From Odontocerum albicorne (taxonomy: Eukaryota > Arthropoda > Insecta > Trichoptera > Odontoceridae), in the NCBI GenBank assembly GCA_949825065.1, contig OX463844.1, positions 27,809,056 to 27,873,055 on the forward strand: a stretch of 64,000 nucleotides of DNA, read 5' to 3'. Below are positions 8,938-20,439 of the stretch, in pieces. Below the pieces are notes generated by a model. It did not search any database, was not told the origin of the DNA, and worked only from the letters and a program-made list of their open reading frames with translations. Every line of letters starts with the position of its first letter. The first letter of the stretch is position 1. The translations under genes and the position numbers were made by a program.

Positions 8938-11900
8938 TTATTCTTGTTCTTTAACAACATGTTTCTTTCTCTCTGAAACAAATGGAACAGACTTGGGCTT
9001 GCTGTGCTTCCTTATGTTAGCCTCCTTCCTCTTGTTCTTCTCCCGGATGACTTTGTGCTCCCTCCTAGCATTGTACACATGCTTAGGCACTTGCCTGTGG
9101 CGTGCAATTCGTTTTATTTGAGGGTGACTAGCAAACTTTTCTTTGAGAGCTTCTGAATAATTTAAAGCAGCCTTCTCTCGAGGTTTTAGCTAAAAAGTAA
9201 AGATGATCCAGTTTATACTTGATTTCACATAAAATAGATAAAGATTTTTTTATAACTTACATGGACATTCTCTATTAGTCTCCATTATGACTTTATAAAG
9301 TATTTATATTTATGATAACCAAATTAAAAAAGTTTAAAGAACTCAAATCCTCATTCATTTTCTGAATGTAAACGCCGTCTAGCTTAATTGGCAGAATGCT
9401 TGTCTTCCATATAGGAGTTTTAGTATCAAATGTATCCCATAAAAAGGATCCCAGTCTACTTAAAATTTCATTGCTAGCTAGACATGTGGAAGTAAGTAGA
9501 GCAGGGTAGTTTATCTTCATGTATGGTAGCATTACCAACATATACCGAGCCACAAGTGATGTGCATAACCCAGTGGTTTTAAGCTTGTAGGCTTGCTTAA
9601 TTGTGGTGAAGATAATGTTGCCTCCTAGCTACACTTTTCAAAATATCCGTAACATTAGTGGGATTATTAACCACTTGATAGTTTTTCCCGAGCGGGACTC
9701 GGACACGAAGTTTCTTTTTATACTAACGAGCCCAAACCTCGTTCGGGCAAATCTTGTTTCAACTTGTTGGGAGTGTTTCTCCCGAGCGTCGTTTGGGCAG
9801 ATCTTGTTTCAAGTTGTTTTCTCCGAACGGAATATATTTTCGAATAGAATTTATTAGTTTACAGTTCGTCATTGTGTTAAAAATCCAACTGTTAAGGGGA
9901 AGCAACATACAAGAGAAGAAAATACTTAGAAATATACTTACAGCTCCGAGTTTACTTGATGACTTGGCTTTCCAAATTCTAATATTCATTTCATCAGATC
10001 CACTTAAAATATATTTATTATCCAATGACCATTTGACACAAGTGAGCCTTTGCATTCTTTTGGTGTGATAAATATCCCTAGAGTGACCTTTCGGTGACTC
10101 AAATATCCTGATAGTCTTGTCGTAACTGGCTGACACAAATTCCTTGCCAGTTGGAGAATAATCAACATCGATTACAGCAGACACATGATCCATGTGAATA
10201 TTTACTGGATTTTTTAAATGGCGAGTATCATACGAATACAAGCTGAAAAAATATAAACAATGAGTTTACGTCACTTTATTTAAAAATATTCATAAAAGAG
10301 ATGTAAGTTTCAGTAAAATGAAGAAACAAAATTTCGAATCTATCTTTAAAAGTAGGAATAAAATATTTTTGATCATGAAGTATGTATAGAGGCACGTCAT
10401 ACCCTGCACTCATGACATGGTTAGGTTCTCTATCATATCTAAAGCAATGATGCAATAGTACGAGTAAAGTATGATATGGCAGCAGCATCATGTCGCTGCG
10501 ATATCGTTACTGTGATGCAAGTGTCTGAAGACGGGGTTTGGTGTGGCGCCTATTAAAAATTATTGTAAATGTGAAGTATCACAAGTTGAAACGTTGCTAG
10601 TGCACCTGTATTGATAAAATACTTGTATAAAATGAAAATATGTTTATCAACATGACAGTAGTTAAGGATTATAAAGTGCAAGAGAAAATTGTGGATGTTT
10701 TCGACATACTTTATTTGAGTATATTACTCTTGTAACCTTTTTTAATGGCCGATGACATTTATAAAAAAAAAATGCAACCATATTCAACAACTACCATTCT
10801 ACATAAGTATCTCAAAATTACAAAAATTCTTACTTATAATCTTCATTGGCTACTGTGAAAACAAAAGCTTCCATGGGGTTCCAGCACAACGCATTTGACC
10901 TCATTTCCATGACTACCTTCCGCACGGGTCCTGTCTCTCTACTGTCATATAAAATTATACTGCGGTCACTGGCACAGCATGCGAGAAGGTTGGTTTCTAC
11001 CTAAAAATAGATTATAGTATAATAATAACCAATAATAAACATACAACATATGCCTCGTACCTAAGAAGTAATGGACACCGTATTCATTTTGAACTTTCCA
11101 TATAGTTGAATTTGATTTACTCTAGACATTTCAACTTTTTGCTTATGCACTTGATAGAAGACATATATACAAGATAAATAGATTTTATATCATAAGAATC
11201 TATATTTGAAAACCAAAGTTTAGGTGTACCAAGTTTGTGTCCTTGGCACTCTCTTTTAGTTTTAAATGCCTTCCACACATATTGTTTCTGTTGAATACCT
11301 GGTGTAACTTGGCAAGACAAGCTTACTAATGAGGAATTCCTTAATCACACCAGTATGTTATCAGCAGGAGTGCTTCTTAAAGAAAAGAGACTGCAATGTA
11401 GATTTTGAATTGTGGAAAGAATACACCAAGGATACAAATCTGTGGCACCAAGTGCTTCGTCGAGCCAGAGAGGTGTGTGATGAAAATTGGCCTGAGGACC
11501 TCGAATTAAGAGAGAGAAAGAGAGAGGTGTGGATAACCTTCAGCCCGGACTAAATGCGGAGTTGCTGATACAGCCATATCTGTGGATCAAGAATTGATCT
11601 CCAGTCATCAGAAAAGTTGCCACCAGCTTCAAGATTCCGTTTCAAAATAATTGTATTATTTATTTGTCACTGCATATTCATCATCTTTATTATTTTTTTC
11701 AAATTTGTTAAAATGAAAAGTTCATTGAATTCATTAGTTTATTTTTTTTAATATATAATTTTCTATGACAGATTTGTAACTAAACTTGGTTGGAATTTTA
11801 ATTATAATTACCTGGTTAAAAGCCACATGGTGTAAACTGTCAATACCCCACTGGAATGTCTTTATTGGTTCATTTCTGGTCTCTTCCCATAGTTGACACA

Positions 11901-13083
11901 ATTCACCACAGGTAGCAAAAGTAGGATTAGTCCTATGATGTGACAAACCAGTGATCATTGATCTGCTGAGAATGGTATCTATAGGTTCTTCCGATTCTCC
12001 TTCAGTTGGTCCATCTATATTCCATGTTTTGATTGTTTTATCATCTCCTACTGTCATAAATCTTTGGCCATTTGGTAAGAAGCAAATTTGCCTGACATAT
12101 CCTTCATGGGCCATAAAATTCCTGGTGCATTTTAATGTAGGTAAATTCCAAAGACGAACTTCGCCATCAAAGGCACCACTAGCTGTTAAAGATAATCTTG
12201 TCGGATGCTTGCCGATACAAGACACTCCATCTGAATGCCCATCTAAACACCCAATGAAAGGTTTAGCAAACACCCTTTCAAGTTTGACTGCATTTAATGC
12301 TCGAACATATTCTCTAGGTGCTTCGAAAGGGTGTAGTCCTGGATCATAATTTCTCGGAACTAAACAAAACAAATAAATCATTTTAATAAACTTACAATAA
12401 TGTTTATGCATTTATGTACTACAGAAACAATGAAAAAATTAAATGAGAGTGGAGCCATATTTGTCCAAGGTTCTTTCATGTGAACTTTTAAAAAAAATAT
12501 ATAAATTTGACTGGTCATATTTATTATAAGATGCTGATCGGAATGCTGTTATTATTTTATAGGGTTCGTATCTGCAAAATCTCTTGCATGTGAAGCAATA
12601 TATTAATATTTAACTTGAGCATTTTCTTTTTCTTGTGTACTGGAGTGAAAAATATATGTATCTCTATAAAACGAAAAACTATTTTAAGAGTTGTCAATAT
12701 CAAATGCTTCAAACCTGTAAACCTTAAAAGACAATAACTTGTCTGGTTCTGTATTTTTCAACTGCTTTGGGCGATAAAATGAAAAAAAGACAACACATGT
12801 ATTTATATGTTTTTCTTAAAATATACATATTTTGTATGTTATTCGTAATACATATTTTATGTTATTTGGAATAAGCTAAGTGATTTGTAAAAAATCAATG
12901 GTTTAATTGGCTCGCCATCCATCGATATGTTCCAAATATTATTATTTTATTTTAGTAAAAGTCAAGAGGTTATCTTTTATATCATAGATATCAACTTATA
13001 TTTAGCACTTTACCTCTGTGAATGTCCCTTTTTGTTTGGCGGATATAATCGTCAGGATTTCTGCTGATAACTTTAACTTTCAT
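8938..13083 (-). CDS. DCAF13: DDB1- and CUL4-associated factor 13 / Sof1-like WD40 protein, complete
   Basis: Component of the small-subunit processome with U3 snoRNA, needed for 18S rRNA maturation in the nucleolus; vertebrate DCAF13 is also described as a CUL4-DDB1 substrate receptor. Five exons on the minus strand: 13083-13014, 12359-11812, 11000-10834, 10242-9942 and 9189-8938. All introns have GT and AG, and all junctions keep frame, giving 445 residues, the length I recall for human DCAF13. It starts MKVKVISRNPDDYIRQTKRD. WD40 repeats begin near residue 62 (LDGHSDGVSCIGKHP ... DGEVRLWN), then HEGYVRQICF ... GDDKTIKTWN and, in exon 4, HMDHVSAVIDVDYSPTGKEF and SGSDEMNIRIWK. The last exon encodes the basic Sof1 domain (IKRIARHRQVPKHVY, IRKHSKPKSVPFVSE), ending KEQE; stop 8940-8938. 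The start is the only Met that matches the family N-terminus. Confidence 0.97.
9370..9470 (+). repeat. SINE head in DCAF13 intron 4
   Basis: Within the 9190-9941 intron, opposite in strand to the gene. TCTAGCTTAATTGGCAGAATGC is the A-box zone (split: TCTAGCTTAATTGG then CAGAATGC), followed by TTGTCTTCC and the body words AAAAAGGATCCCAGTCT. It resembles the unit amplified at 20.46-20.79 kb. Confidence 0.5.
11001..11811. other. DCAF13 intron 2, with an unexplained open frame
   Basis: 811-bp intron. On the plus strand 11329-11553 stays open for 74 codons with unusually even base composition (FELWKEYTKDTNLWHQVLRR, then REVCDENWPEDLELRERKRE). I do not recognise the protein. It may be a transposon or retrocopy remnant, since it lies antisense within an intron and has no visible splice partner. 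Confidence 0.4.
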
Positions 13084-14345
13084 ATTCGTAACGTATTGAA
13101 ATTAATATTTTGAAACGAAAAATAACAATGCCACGAGAACCTGAAAATAGGAATCAAAGCTACACACATTTGGACGACAAGAATACAAAATCTATACTTA
13201 TTTACCATAGACAAAACTCGGATTGTATTACCTGTAAACAATTAAATATCTTAAATTGTCCAGATTTTGGATGACAATGTTGAAAGAGCGGACTGCAGAG
13301 AGATAGATGATGTCTATTTTATATTTTTTTAAACCTATATAAGTAAGTAAATAAATAAAGAATAAAATAATTAGGTGCTTATTCTTAAGATAATATTTAA
13401 TTTAAATTCTCTAAAAAGGGTAATTTAACTTTTAAATAAGTATTTATTGTATTAAATAAACGACATTTAAAAAAACTGTCATTAAATTGTACACGTATTT
13501 TTCAGAAAAACATTGAAAACCATTGCATTAATGGCGAAAAACAACGCTTTACGTTAGTATAAATCTCTTTAAAAAAACTATTGTTTTTCATCTCATTAAA
13601 ACACATCTTTCAAATTTTATTTTGAGTTCGATAATTTCATATATAGTAATCTACGTTTTTGCTTATACTATATTACGAATATATTTGTCACTTTTCATGA
13701 TAATCGGTTTATGGGTTGACGAGCTTTTGTATATCCAAATTTTAAGATACATACGGCCTGAAAAATATCGAGCCAATAAAATATATGTTAATAAAACTAA
13801 ACTTTCAATTGTATTATTATAAGTAATTTAGACTTTCCATCTTATAAAGAAGGGGATTTGTGTCAATAATAATTTAAAGAAAAGAAGTATACGAAGATGT
13901 GCGATATTACTATCGTACTAAATATTCAAGAAGTTTTGGACAATACATTCAGCCATGGGACTATAAATTAATGGAAAATTAATAACAAGTTAATTTTTAC
14001 CTATGTCGCTTATTCAAATTTATTTGACCACTTCTATTAAACTGCACTTAGAAAACAGCTTTGTACTTATCGCATTTGCAAAAATTATCAAAATATTTGA
14101 CATGGTAACAGCAAACAACTTACTAAAGGAAAATAAACAACAGGGAAATCCTAAATATTTATCCAAGAAATAAAACTAATAATTTTTCTACAATGCTCTT
14201 TTTCTATAGTGCCCGAAATTATTCAGAATGTGACGTTTCAGATAAAGTCTATTCAATGCGATAAAGCAAACTATTAAAAAAATATATTAAGATGCAGTAT
14301 GTCAAGAAAAAGTAGAAATTAATAAAATTGGAACTAAAAAAATTA
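13084..14345. other. Upstream flank of DCAF13
   Basis: AT-rich. The 5' UTR and promoter of the minus-strand gene must lie in the first few hundred bases. No clear TATA box or initiator was assigned, and no other gene was recognised up to the transposon at 14346. Confidence 0.35.
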
Positions 14346-16040
14346 CAGCTTGGCAACACCAAAATTGGCTGTCATGTCATATTTGTTGTCAGTGGTCGCA
14401 TGGATTAAACTCAAATTTTCTAGTGATATTGGGTATATATTGTCAAACACATTTGTTATTATATACAAAACACCATTAAGATGAATAAAACTCTATGTAG
14501 TGGGACGAGTGACGTTATTCAGCATTGTTTAGAAGAATATCATACGGGAAGACCCTCGCCTAATATAAGTGACGTTTACGAGCGAACTGCTAGTGGGACT
14601 GGTATGTGTTTGTGTTTTTTAAATAATTATTAAAAATCTTTCAAGTTGAGAAATCATTCACACATATTTCGAGTTGATTTTTGTTTAAAATATATCATTT
14701 CTGAGGTTATGTTTACATGTGCATAGTTTGACAGCTGTTTTGACAAATATGGACTCTGTACACGTACAAGTGGTGTAACCCAAATTTTCATGAAAATTGT
14801 TGAGATTTATATTTTCATCATAAGAGTTATATTACGAAGATAAAGGGTATGTTACCATAATATAATACGAATACGTCGTTTTATTTAATGGGTCGTTTTA
14901 TAAATGTTATTTAATAAATTATTATTTATATTAGCATTAATGTGTTTTTTTTATTTACAGGTAAATCAAAAAGTATGGTTAGACGATGTATTAAAGAATA
15001 CGAAGAAAATGGGGGAAAAACACAATTTCAGGCAAAAAAGGAAGGGTCGTCCTAAAAAAATTGGACAATTTCGATATCTGTGCCATTCGCCAACGGGTAC
15101 ATTTATTTTATACGGTACGCAAAGAAGTGACAACACTTGGAAGTTTGCTGGCTATTCTAAAATAAGACATGGAATTTGGTGGTAGCCATGAGTATTTGAG
15201 AAAATAGTATTTGGTTAGACTTCCACCTTACCACTGACTTAAATCCTATAGAACTGATATCGGCTTTGGCTAAACGGAAAGTCGCTCAAAAAAATACCGG
15301 GAGTTTTAGCAATGTAAAAGAGCTCGTCGAACTTGCATTCAGTGCAATAACCACTGAAAATTGGAGAAATTGTTGCCAACATGTAGAAAAAATAGAGAAA
15401 AAAAATACTATGACCACTATATGGGAATTTGGATGACCTCGTCATAAATCTAAATGATAATAGCAGCGACAGCGAAGACGAGTTTGATGTTGAATTGGCA
15501 GAAAACGAGTCTACTCTTTTGGTTGTCGAATTTTTGGATTCAGATTATGATTAAACATAATTATTTTAGTTTTGATTTAATAAATATTTCATGAACTTTA
15601 TCTCGATTTTTCATTTCTAGTAAAATCTATTTTTGCTCTAACTTTGGTAGTTCCCTATGAAGATTGAGTTTTTTGTAGTAAATCATATAATATCAAGAAT
15701 TTTGAGCTACAAACTAAATGATATTGGGTCAAGTAAAAAACAAGAATTTTCGTATTGAGTTTGATATCTCGATCCGATTTTTTTAAAAGCAATGCTTTTC
15801 GGGTAACTTAAAACAACTTTCAAAATTTATTTCAAATTTTCCTTAATTAGCTTAAGCAAAAGTATTTTGCTAACTCAGAAATTCAACGGAATATAGAGAA
15901 ATCCCATTTATACTCTTTTTATATTAAATTTTATATTATAGGTAAGTTCATCAAAACGGCTAGTGTTTATTTTTTCCGACATTTTTTTGTGGTTTAGTCA
16001 CTTTTGCAATCAGATGTACACAACTATGGTGTTGCCAATA
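14346..16040 (+). mobile_element. DDE_3-type transposon with intron-bearing transposase remnant
   Basis: Bounded by short inverted repeats, TTGGCAACACC at 14350-14360 and its reverse complement at 16030-16040, with TA close by on both sides. Inside is the transposase pseudogene described separately. The same domain plan (short N-terminal exon, intron, helix-turn-helix, DDE core, HPDxNPIE motif) is seen in the minus-strand copy at 4061-5616. The ends are inferred from an 11-bp match, so the boundaries are moderate confidence. Confidence 0.6.
14481..15554 (+). pseudogene. DDE_3/IS630-like transposase, intron intact, core deleted
   Basis: Exon 14481-14601 reads MNKTLCSGTSDVIQHCLEEY to YERTASGTG. 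Intron 14602-14960 runs from GTATGT to TTTACAG. The next exon continues in frame (KSKSMVRRCIKEYEENGGK, a helix-turn-helix region) until TAA within the AKKEGSS stretch. After a disordered part the C-terminal half is recognisable: DLNPIELISALAKRK, VKELVELAFSAITTENWRN and, after a small frameshift, DDLVINLNDNSSDSEDEFD, ending FLDSDYD with TAA 15552-15554. The two catalytic Asp motifs (xDET and xDNAxYH) are missing, so the core has been deleted. Confidence 0.78.
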
Positions 16041-18116
16041 AGGCGATTGCAGCGCCCTCATTAATTTGCGATTCTTTTTTGATAGACTGTAACTAGGCTT
16101 GTTTATTTTAATTTGTTTGAAGGGCACCATTTATATTTTTAAATCCAGCTAATCTAGATTAAAAGCTCTTTAACTATTAAATAAATATTTGAAATATGAA
16201 ATAAAATTACTATTTCCGTTTAATTTTATGTTAATAGAACTTATAAGTATCACTCGAAAAGCAAAATAGCGAAATTAACAAAAACATTACGGCGATAGTT
16301 AATTTTCTATAACTAGCAACACCACGGAAGCGTTTAAAGAAGTTTGTTTTCAATCTGTCAGAATTGGTCGGATTTTATCGGGGTTACAGTCTTTGGCAGG
16401 GACTTGAACGTCGAATGTTGGTGTTGATTGAATGTGAAACTGTTTTCATTGTATGGGATGACTTTATATTTACTGTGATTTTTTAATTATTGTGTGTCAA
16501 TTGAAACTCTTATTGAATTATTAGTTGATATAATTTAAAATGATTTTATTAAGTTTTGTGTAGTGAAGTCCCAAAATTGTGCAACAAATATAGAAAATCA
16601 ATTATATAAATTCAAACGAGATTTTCATCAGTTTTGGTAAGAATGTTTAATTCATTGTTTACCAATTTTATATCACAGTGTTTTAATTATTGCCATTGAG
16701 GTTTATTTTGATTTTTTTTCAGTTATTTACTTTTAATGTTTTAACTCGATGTTAAATCAATTTACTTCGAAAAAACTACAATACTATATTTTTGTGACCG
16801 CTTTTTAGATGAAATGAAAAGTGTTTCATATAAATATGTATTAAAACCATTATTAATAGCGACCAGAAAAAAACAAATAATGCTCTTAAGTGCTCAGGGT
16901 TGACTTTTCGAAATAAATTGGACTTAAATAATGTTTTGTTTGAAACTTAACTGCACCGTTCCAAAATTCGCAAATGTCCTCAAGAAAATTGAATTTATGA
17001 TTTTTATCAATTATTTATTTTATTAATAATCTTATTTCCATGCTTTTTAAGGGCATTAAAGATATTTAACATATAATGTAATTATCTTTAAAAGCTCGCG
17101 AAAATTGCAGAGCTTTCTTAAAAATGCTTAATTTTTTTTAATAGGGAACTTTGCAAACTTTTGTTTATTTAACTTCTTACGATTCAAACAATTAATACAC
17201 TTTTAAATTTAAACCTTCTTACGAAAGCTTAATTATAAATATGAACTATTTTAAATAATACCTGAAATAACTTCATAAAATATATATTTTTGAATTATTT
17301 ATTAATCTCCACAATTTGAATGAAATCATTCAACATCCGTCCTTCACAATCTTCCTCTTATGAATCCTACAAAATCTTATTATTTTGTAGATAGTACTAA
17401 AAATACTAGTTTAACCATTGTGGTAATTTCTTGAATGTTGGAGAACTTCTACCAGAAAATACGATACGTATTTCTCTTTTTTCTTGCATGTCTCCACTAT
17501 GTTATAGTATAGTAATATATTTGTCTCGGTCTCTAACGATAACATTCATTTCCGTACAAGTTTAGTTATAAATGTATAATTTTCAAGTTACTTTATAATC
17601 CTACATTATGAAAAAATATCATTATGTTTTCATGAAAATAGCATATTCTGATTTGGTATTCAAATACCCTAATATGATTTTCGCTCATTGGGTATTTGAA
17701 AGTGCAATTTGTATTTAATTGGGGTATTGTAAATTCAATAATGATTTTACAGTGCCCCGAAACCGCGTAACATAAATGTTAGTTTGATTGACAGAAGATG
17801 CCCAGGGGGTTCCATTACTTTATAGCATCTCTCGAATGTCAACTTCAAAAGCCTCTTTAAGGCTTCTATGTCTTAAGCCTTCCGAAATTCCGGAAAAAGT
17901 TCGTGCGATAGCTATCGATAATTGACCAAGATGACTGGAATGTATGTACGAGTATATAAAAATATTCATAAAATTAGTCAATTGGATACAACATATAATT
18001 GTGGAATTCACTTCTATCTAGTCTATAGAAACTTCGGAGAATGAGATGCGATCAAATTATTGCAAAAATCTTTTGAATTGAAGCCGTGTAAATTATAACG
18101 CAAAGATGTCAAATTA
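16041..18116. other. Long AT-rich intergenic stretch
   Basis: No gene recognised. Around 16300-16460 composition is more balanced and could be an untranslated exon or promoter, without proof. A perfect 11-bp inverted repeat TTCAAATACCC / GGGTATTTGAA lies at 17659-17700 with a loop of about 20 bp. Confidence 0.3.
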
Positions 18117-18314
18117 TGACCTCTGTGGCCAATTTGGTAAGTCACCTGTCATTGAACCCGGGGGCTGCAGATTCAATTACCGTTGAAACTCAGATTAGTC
18201 TGGTTTTCACTCAAGGCCGCTTTAACATATTTATGGTTGGTTGGAAGATATTTGTACATGGCAATGAGCTCACTAGGTTGTATCGTATACAACGAAAGCG
18301 TAATACAATACAAA
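18117..18314 (+). repeat. Near full-length tRNA-derived SINE
   Basis: The whole family plan is visible: A-box zone CTCTGTGGCCAATTTGGT, B-box-like GATTCAATTACC, body AGATTAGTCTGGTTTTCACT, LINE-like tail TGGTTGGTTGGAAGATATTT and CATGGCAATGAGCTCAC, and terminal TACAACGAAAGCGTAATAC. It serves as the reference copy in this window. Confidence 0.7.
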
Positions 18315-18732
18315 TGCCGCGCTTCATTTGGAAATACCGGGTCGTTGATTGAAAGGCACTAAAAAGTAAGTGTGGGATCGTAGTCACTGTAGACATATTC
18401 GTAGTGTCTCCATCAGAACTGTAAGTTCTCCCAACTAGTTAGTATATTTAAAAGGATTTGTAGCTTTTAACTATATTCAGAGAGGACTTTGTGGAAGAAC
18501 AAATAGACGTATTGGGAGTGGCCGAGAATCCCGTCCTCAACTGGCTGTTAAAGAGAGGACTTGCAAAGCAGACTCCACCGAGTATAATGAAGGTAGGGAA
18601 GGCGAAGAATACGAGTACTTTGAAATTGTCTGATATTTGCACACCAAAGGGAGCCCCATACTCAGAGCTGCATGCTTGATTTTTTTGCGTTATTCTTCAG
18701 ACAAGACCTTTTTTATCTAACAAGTCATATTA
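18315..18732. other. Spacer with an unrecognised short open frame
   Basis: 18491-18679 is open on the plus strand (EEQIDVLGVAENPVLNWLLK and on) and less AT-rich than its surroundings. It has no recognised domain. It could be a decayed coding remnant. Confidence 0.25.
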
Positions 18733-18880
18733 TATTGTATTTCATTTTCGCTGTATAAAATACAACCTGGCGGGCTTATCGTAATCTGGAAATCTCTTGC
18801 AACCAACCAGAAATATGTTAAAGTTATCTTAACTGAAAAGCAAACTAAAATTATTAAAAAAACATATCTGGGCACCAACA
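18733..18880 (-). repeat. SINE, minus orientation
   Basis: Reverse-complement tail: ATTTCATTTTCGCTGTATAA, ACAACCTGGCGGGCTTAT and CAACCAACCAGAAATATG, then the body TTAACTGAAAAGCAAACT. The head is lost or highly diverged. Confidence 0.6.
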
Positions 18881-19116
18881 GATGTTGAACAATCGGGAAG
18901 ATAGACGTCTTACAAATTTGCTCATGGAAGTCGTCTATGTTCTTCACGTACTTCGTCGAGTTTTGCATTGTCGACATATAATATATTCAGGTTGCTCAAC
19001 TTAAATAATATTATTCGTAATACGATAACTAAATCATGACATTCACTAGATGAGTTAGTAAGATAAAGTTGAAATCGTGTCGCGAGTCTCTGTTTTTGTG
19101 CAAAGGTTAATCAGAG

Positions 19117-19311
19117 TTCGGTGCTGGGGCGTGCATCTGCATTTCACCACAGGTCGTGCAGGGCCAACCGTGCAGCTCGACAACCTTCTACTCTTCCTCG
19201 CCACGATCTCAGATTTCAGTCTTTATTAAACGCCACATCAAGTCGCAACTCATCTCGTTTCAGGGAGTTGTCCTCGGAGCTCTGCAGGGATTCATCAAAC
19301 TTGGATTGAAG
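19117..19311 (+). CDS. Possible isolated exon, unrecognised
   Basis: An island of about 195 bp with clearly higher GC than the DNA around it. It has possible acceptor AGs at 19113-19116 and a GTAACG donor at 19312. The frame is open, with segments VVQGQPCSSTTFYSSSPRSQ, FIKRHIKSQLISFQ and GVVLGALQGFIKLGLK. I recognise no domain, and no partner exon is visible nearby. It could equally be a fragment of a mobile element. Confidence 0.3.
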
Positions 19312-19493
19312 GTAACGATTTATTTACTTCGTATAGTAATGTTTTTATTGCATAAATATTGCAGATAACACCGCATTATAAAGAGAAAGGACCCGTGTCA
19401 CTCGTGTGTTTTCTATAATTTCATACTTATACTCGAATCGGTCAGAATCAAAATTGTCTATAAGAGTATTTTGGTGACAACTTTGATGTATGG

Positions 19494-19610
19494 GAGTGGT
19501 TTATTGCAATGTGGTAATCTCTTCCAATCAAACAAAAATATGTTTTCGATTGAAACCAGACGGAACCCACTGTAAAAAATGGGTACCAACGGAAATGGGA
19601 CCACCAACTC
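19494..19610 (-). repeat. Partial SINE, minus orientation
   Basis: GTTTATTGCAATGTGGTAAT and TCTTCCAATCAAACA are the SINE/LINE tail in reverse complement, followed by a diverged body and a GGTACCAACGGAAATGGGAC head remnant. Confidence 0.5.
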
Positions 19611-19764
19611 TTAAATATGTGTCTCCAAGTTTTTTTATTTATTTTTTTAATTATAATTTTTTAAATAAAAAAAATTTAATTAAATTTTACCTTATATTTT
19701 AAAAATTTATTTTTAATAAGTCAACTGGGCCACAGCGTACGTCAATGTGGACATATTTGAGAAC

Positions 19765-19835
19765 AACCAAAGTAATTTTCACATGGCAATAAGATCGATA
19801 GGTTGTGCTAAATACAACGGAAGTGTATATCATAG
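19765..19835 (+). repeat. SINE tail fragment
   Basis: CACATGGCAATAAGATCGAT and AGGTTGTGCTAAATACAACG with GGAAGTGTATATC match the 3' end of the family. The head was not found. Confidence 0.5.
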
Positions 19836-20439
19836 AAATTAAAATAAATCAAATATAGGCACAGTCGATAGGTACCATCGAATATAGGTACGGTGGTGTT
19901 TTTATTTCACGTTTCAGTATAAACCCATTGATTTTCCACGAGAGGTCATCGAGCTTTACCCATGATATTATTTTCACTGCTGGTTGAATTTGAAATGGAA
20001 ATTATATTGTTTTGTCAAATTAATTAATTATACAGGAATCATACACCTCGACCATCGAGTCATAATCCCGTTACAATTACCGGAAGCTGCAAACGAATTC
20101 ATACAATTTCACCAACGAGGCCTTTGCTAAAATCAATAGTGTAATGGGCAGACATTTAATTCATACGCAGATAATATTGTGAGTTATGTAAGATCTTATC
20201 ACAGTGAGGTTTATCTCTAAATCCATTTTACGAAAATACATAATGGGAAATTTGGGAAGCGTAATTATATTTAAAATTTGGTACATACTCGTACAATCGT
20301 AGGCAAATATGTATGGTATCGGATTTTTTAAATAAAAAAAAGTAAAATGTTTGTCACCAATTTGTTTGGTGACAGAAGCCTGACGATATAATACATAAAT
20401 TTAATAAGTTCACTCTAATTTCTTTCTTTATCCTTAAAA

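Noticed and set aside
11951..12349. 132-codon plus-strand open frame
   Set aside because: Antisense of DCAF13 exon 2; the minus frame has clear WD40 homology.
16300..16460. Possible first exon or promoter
   Set aside because: Somewhat balanced composition only; no start codon context, splice donor with a partner, or homology could be supported.
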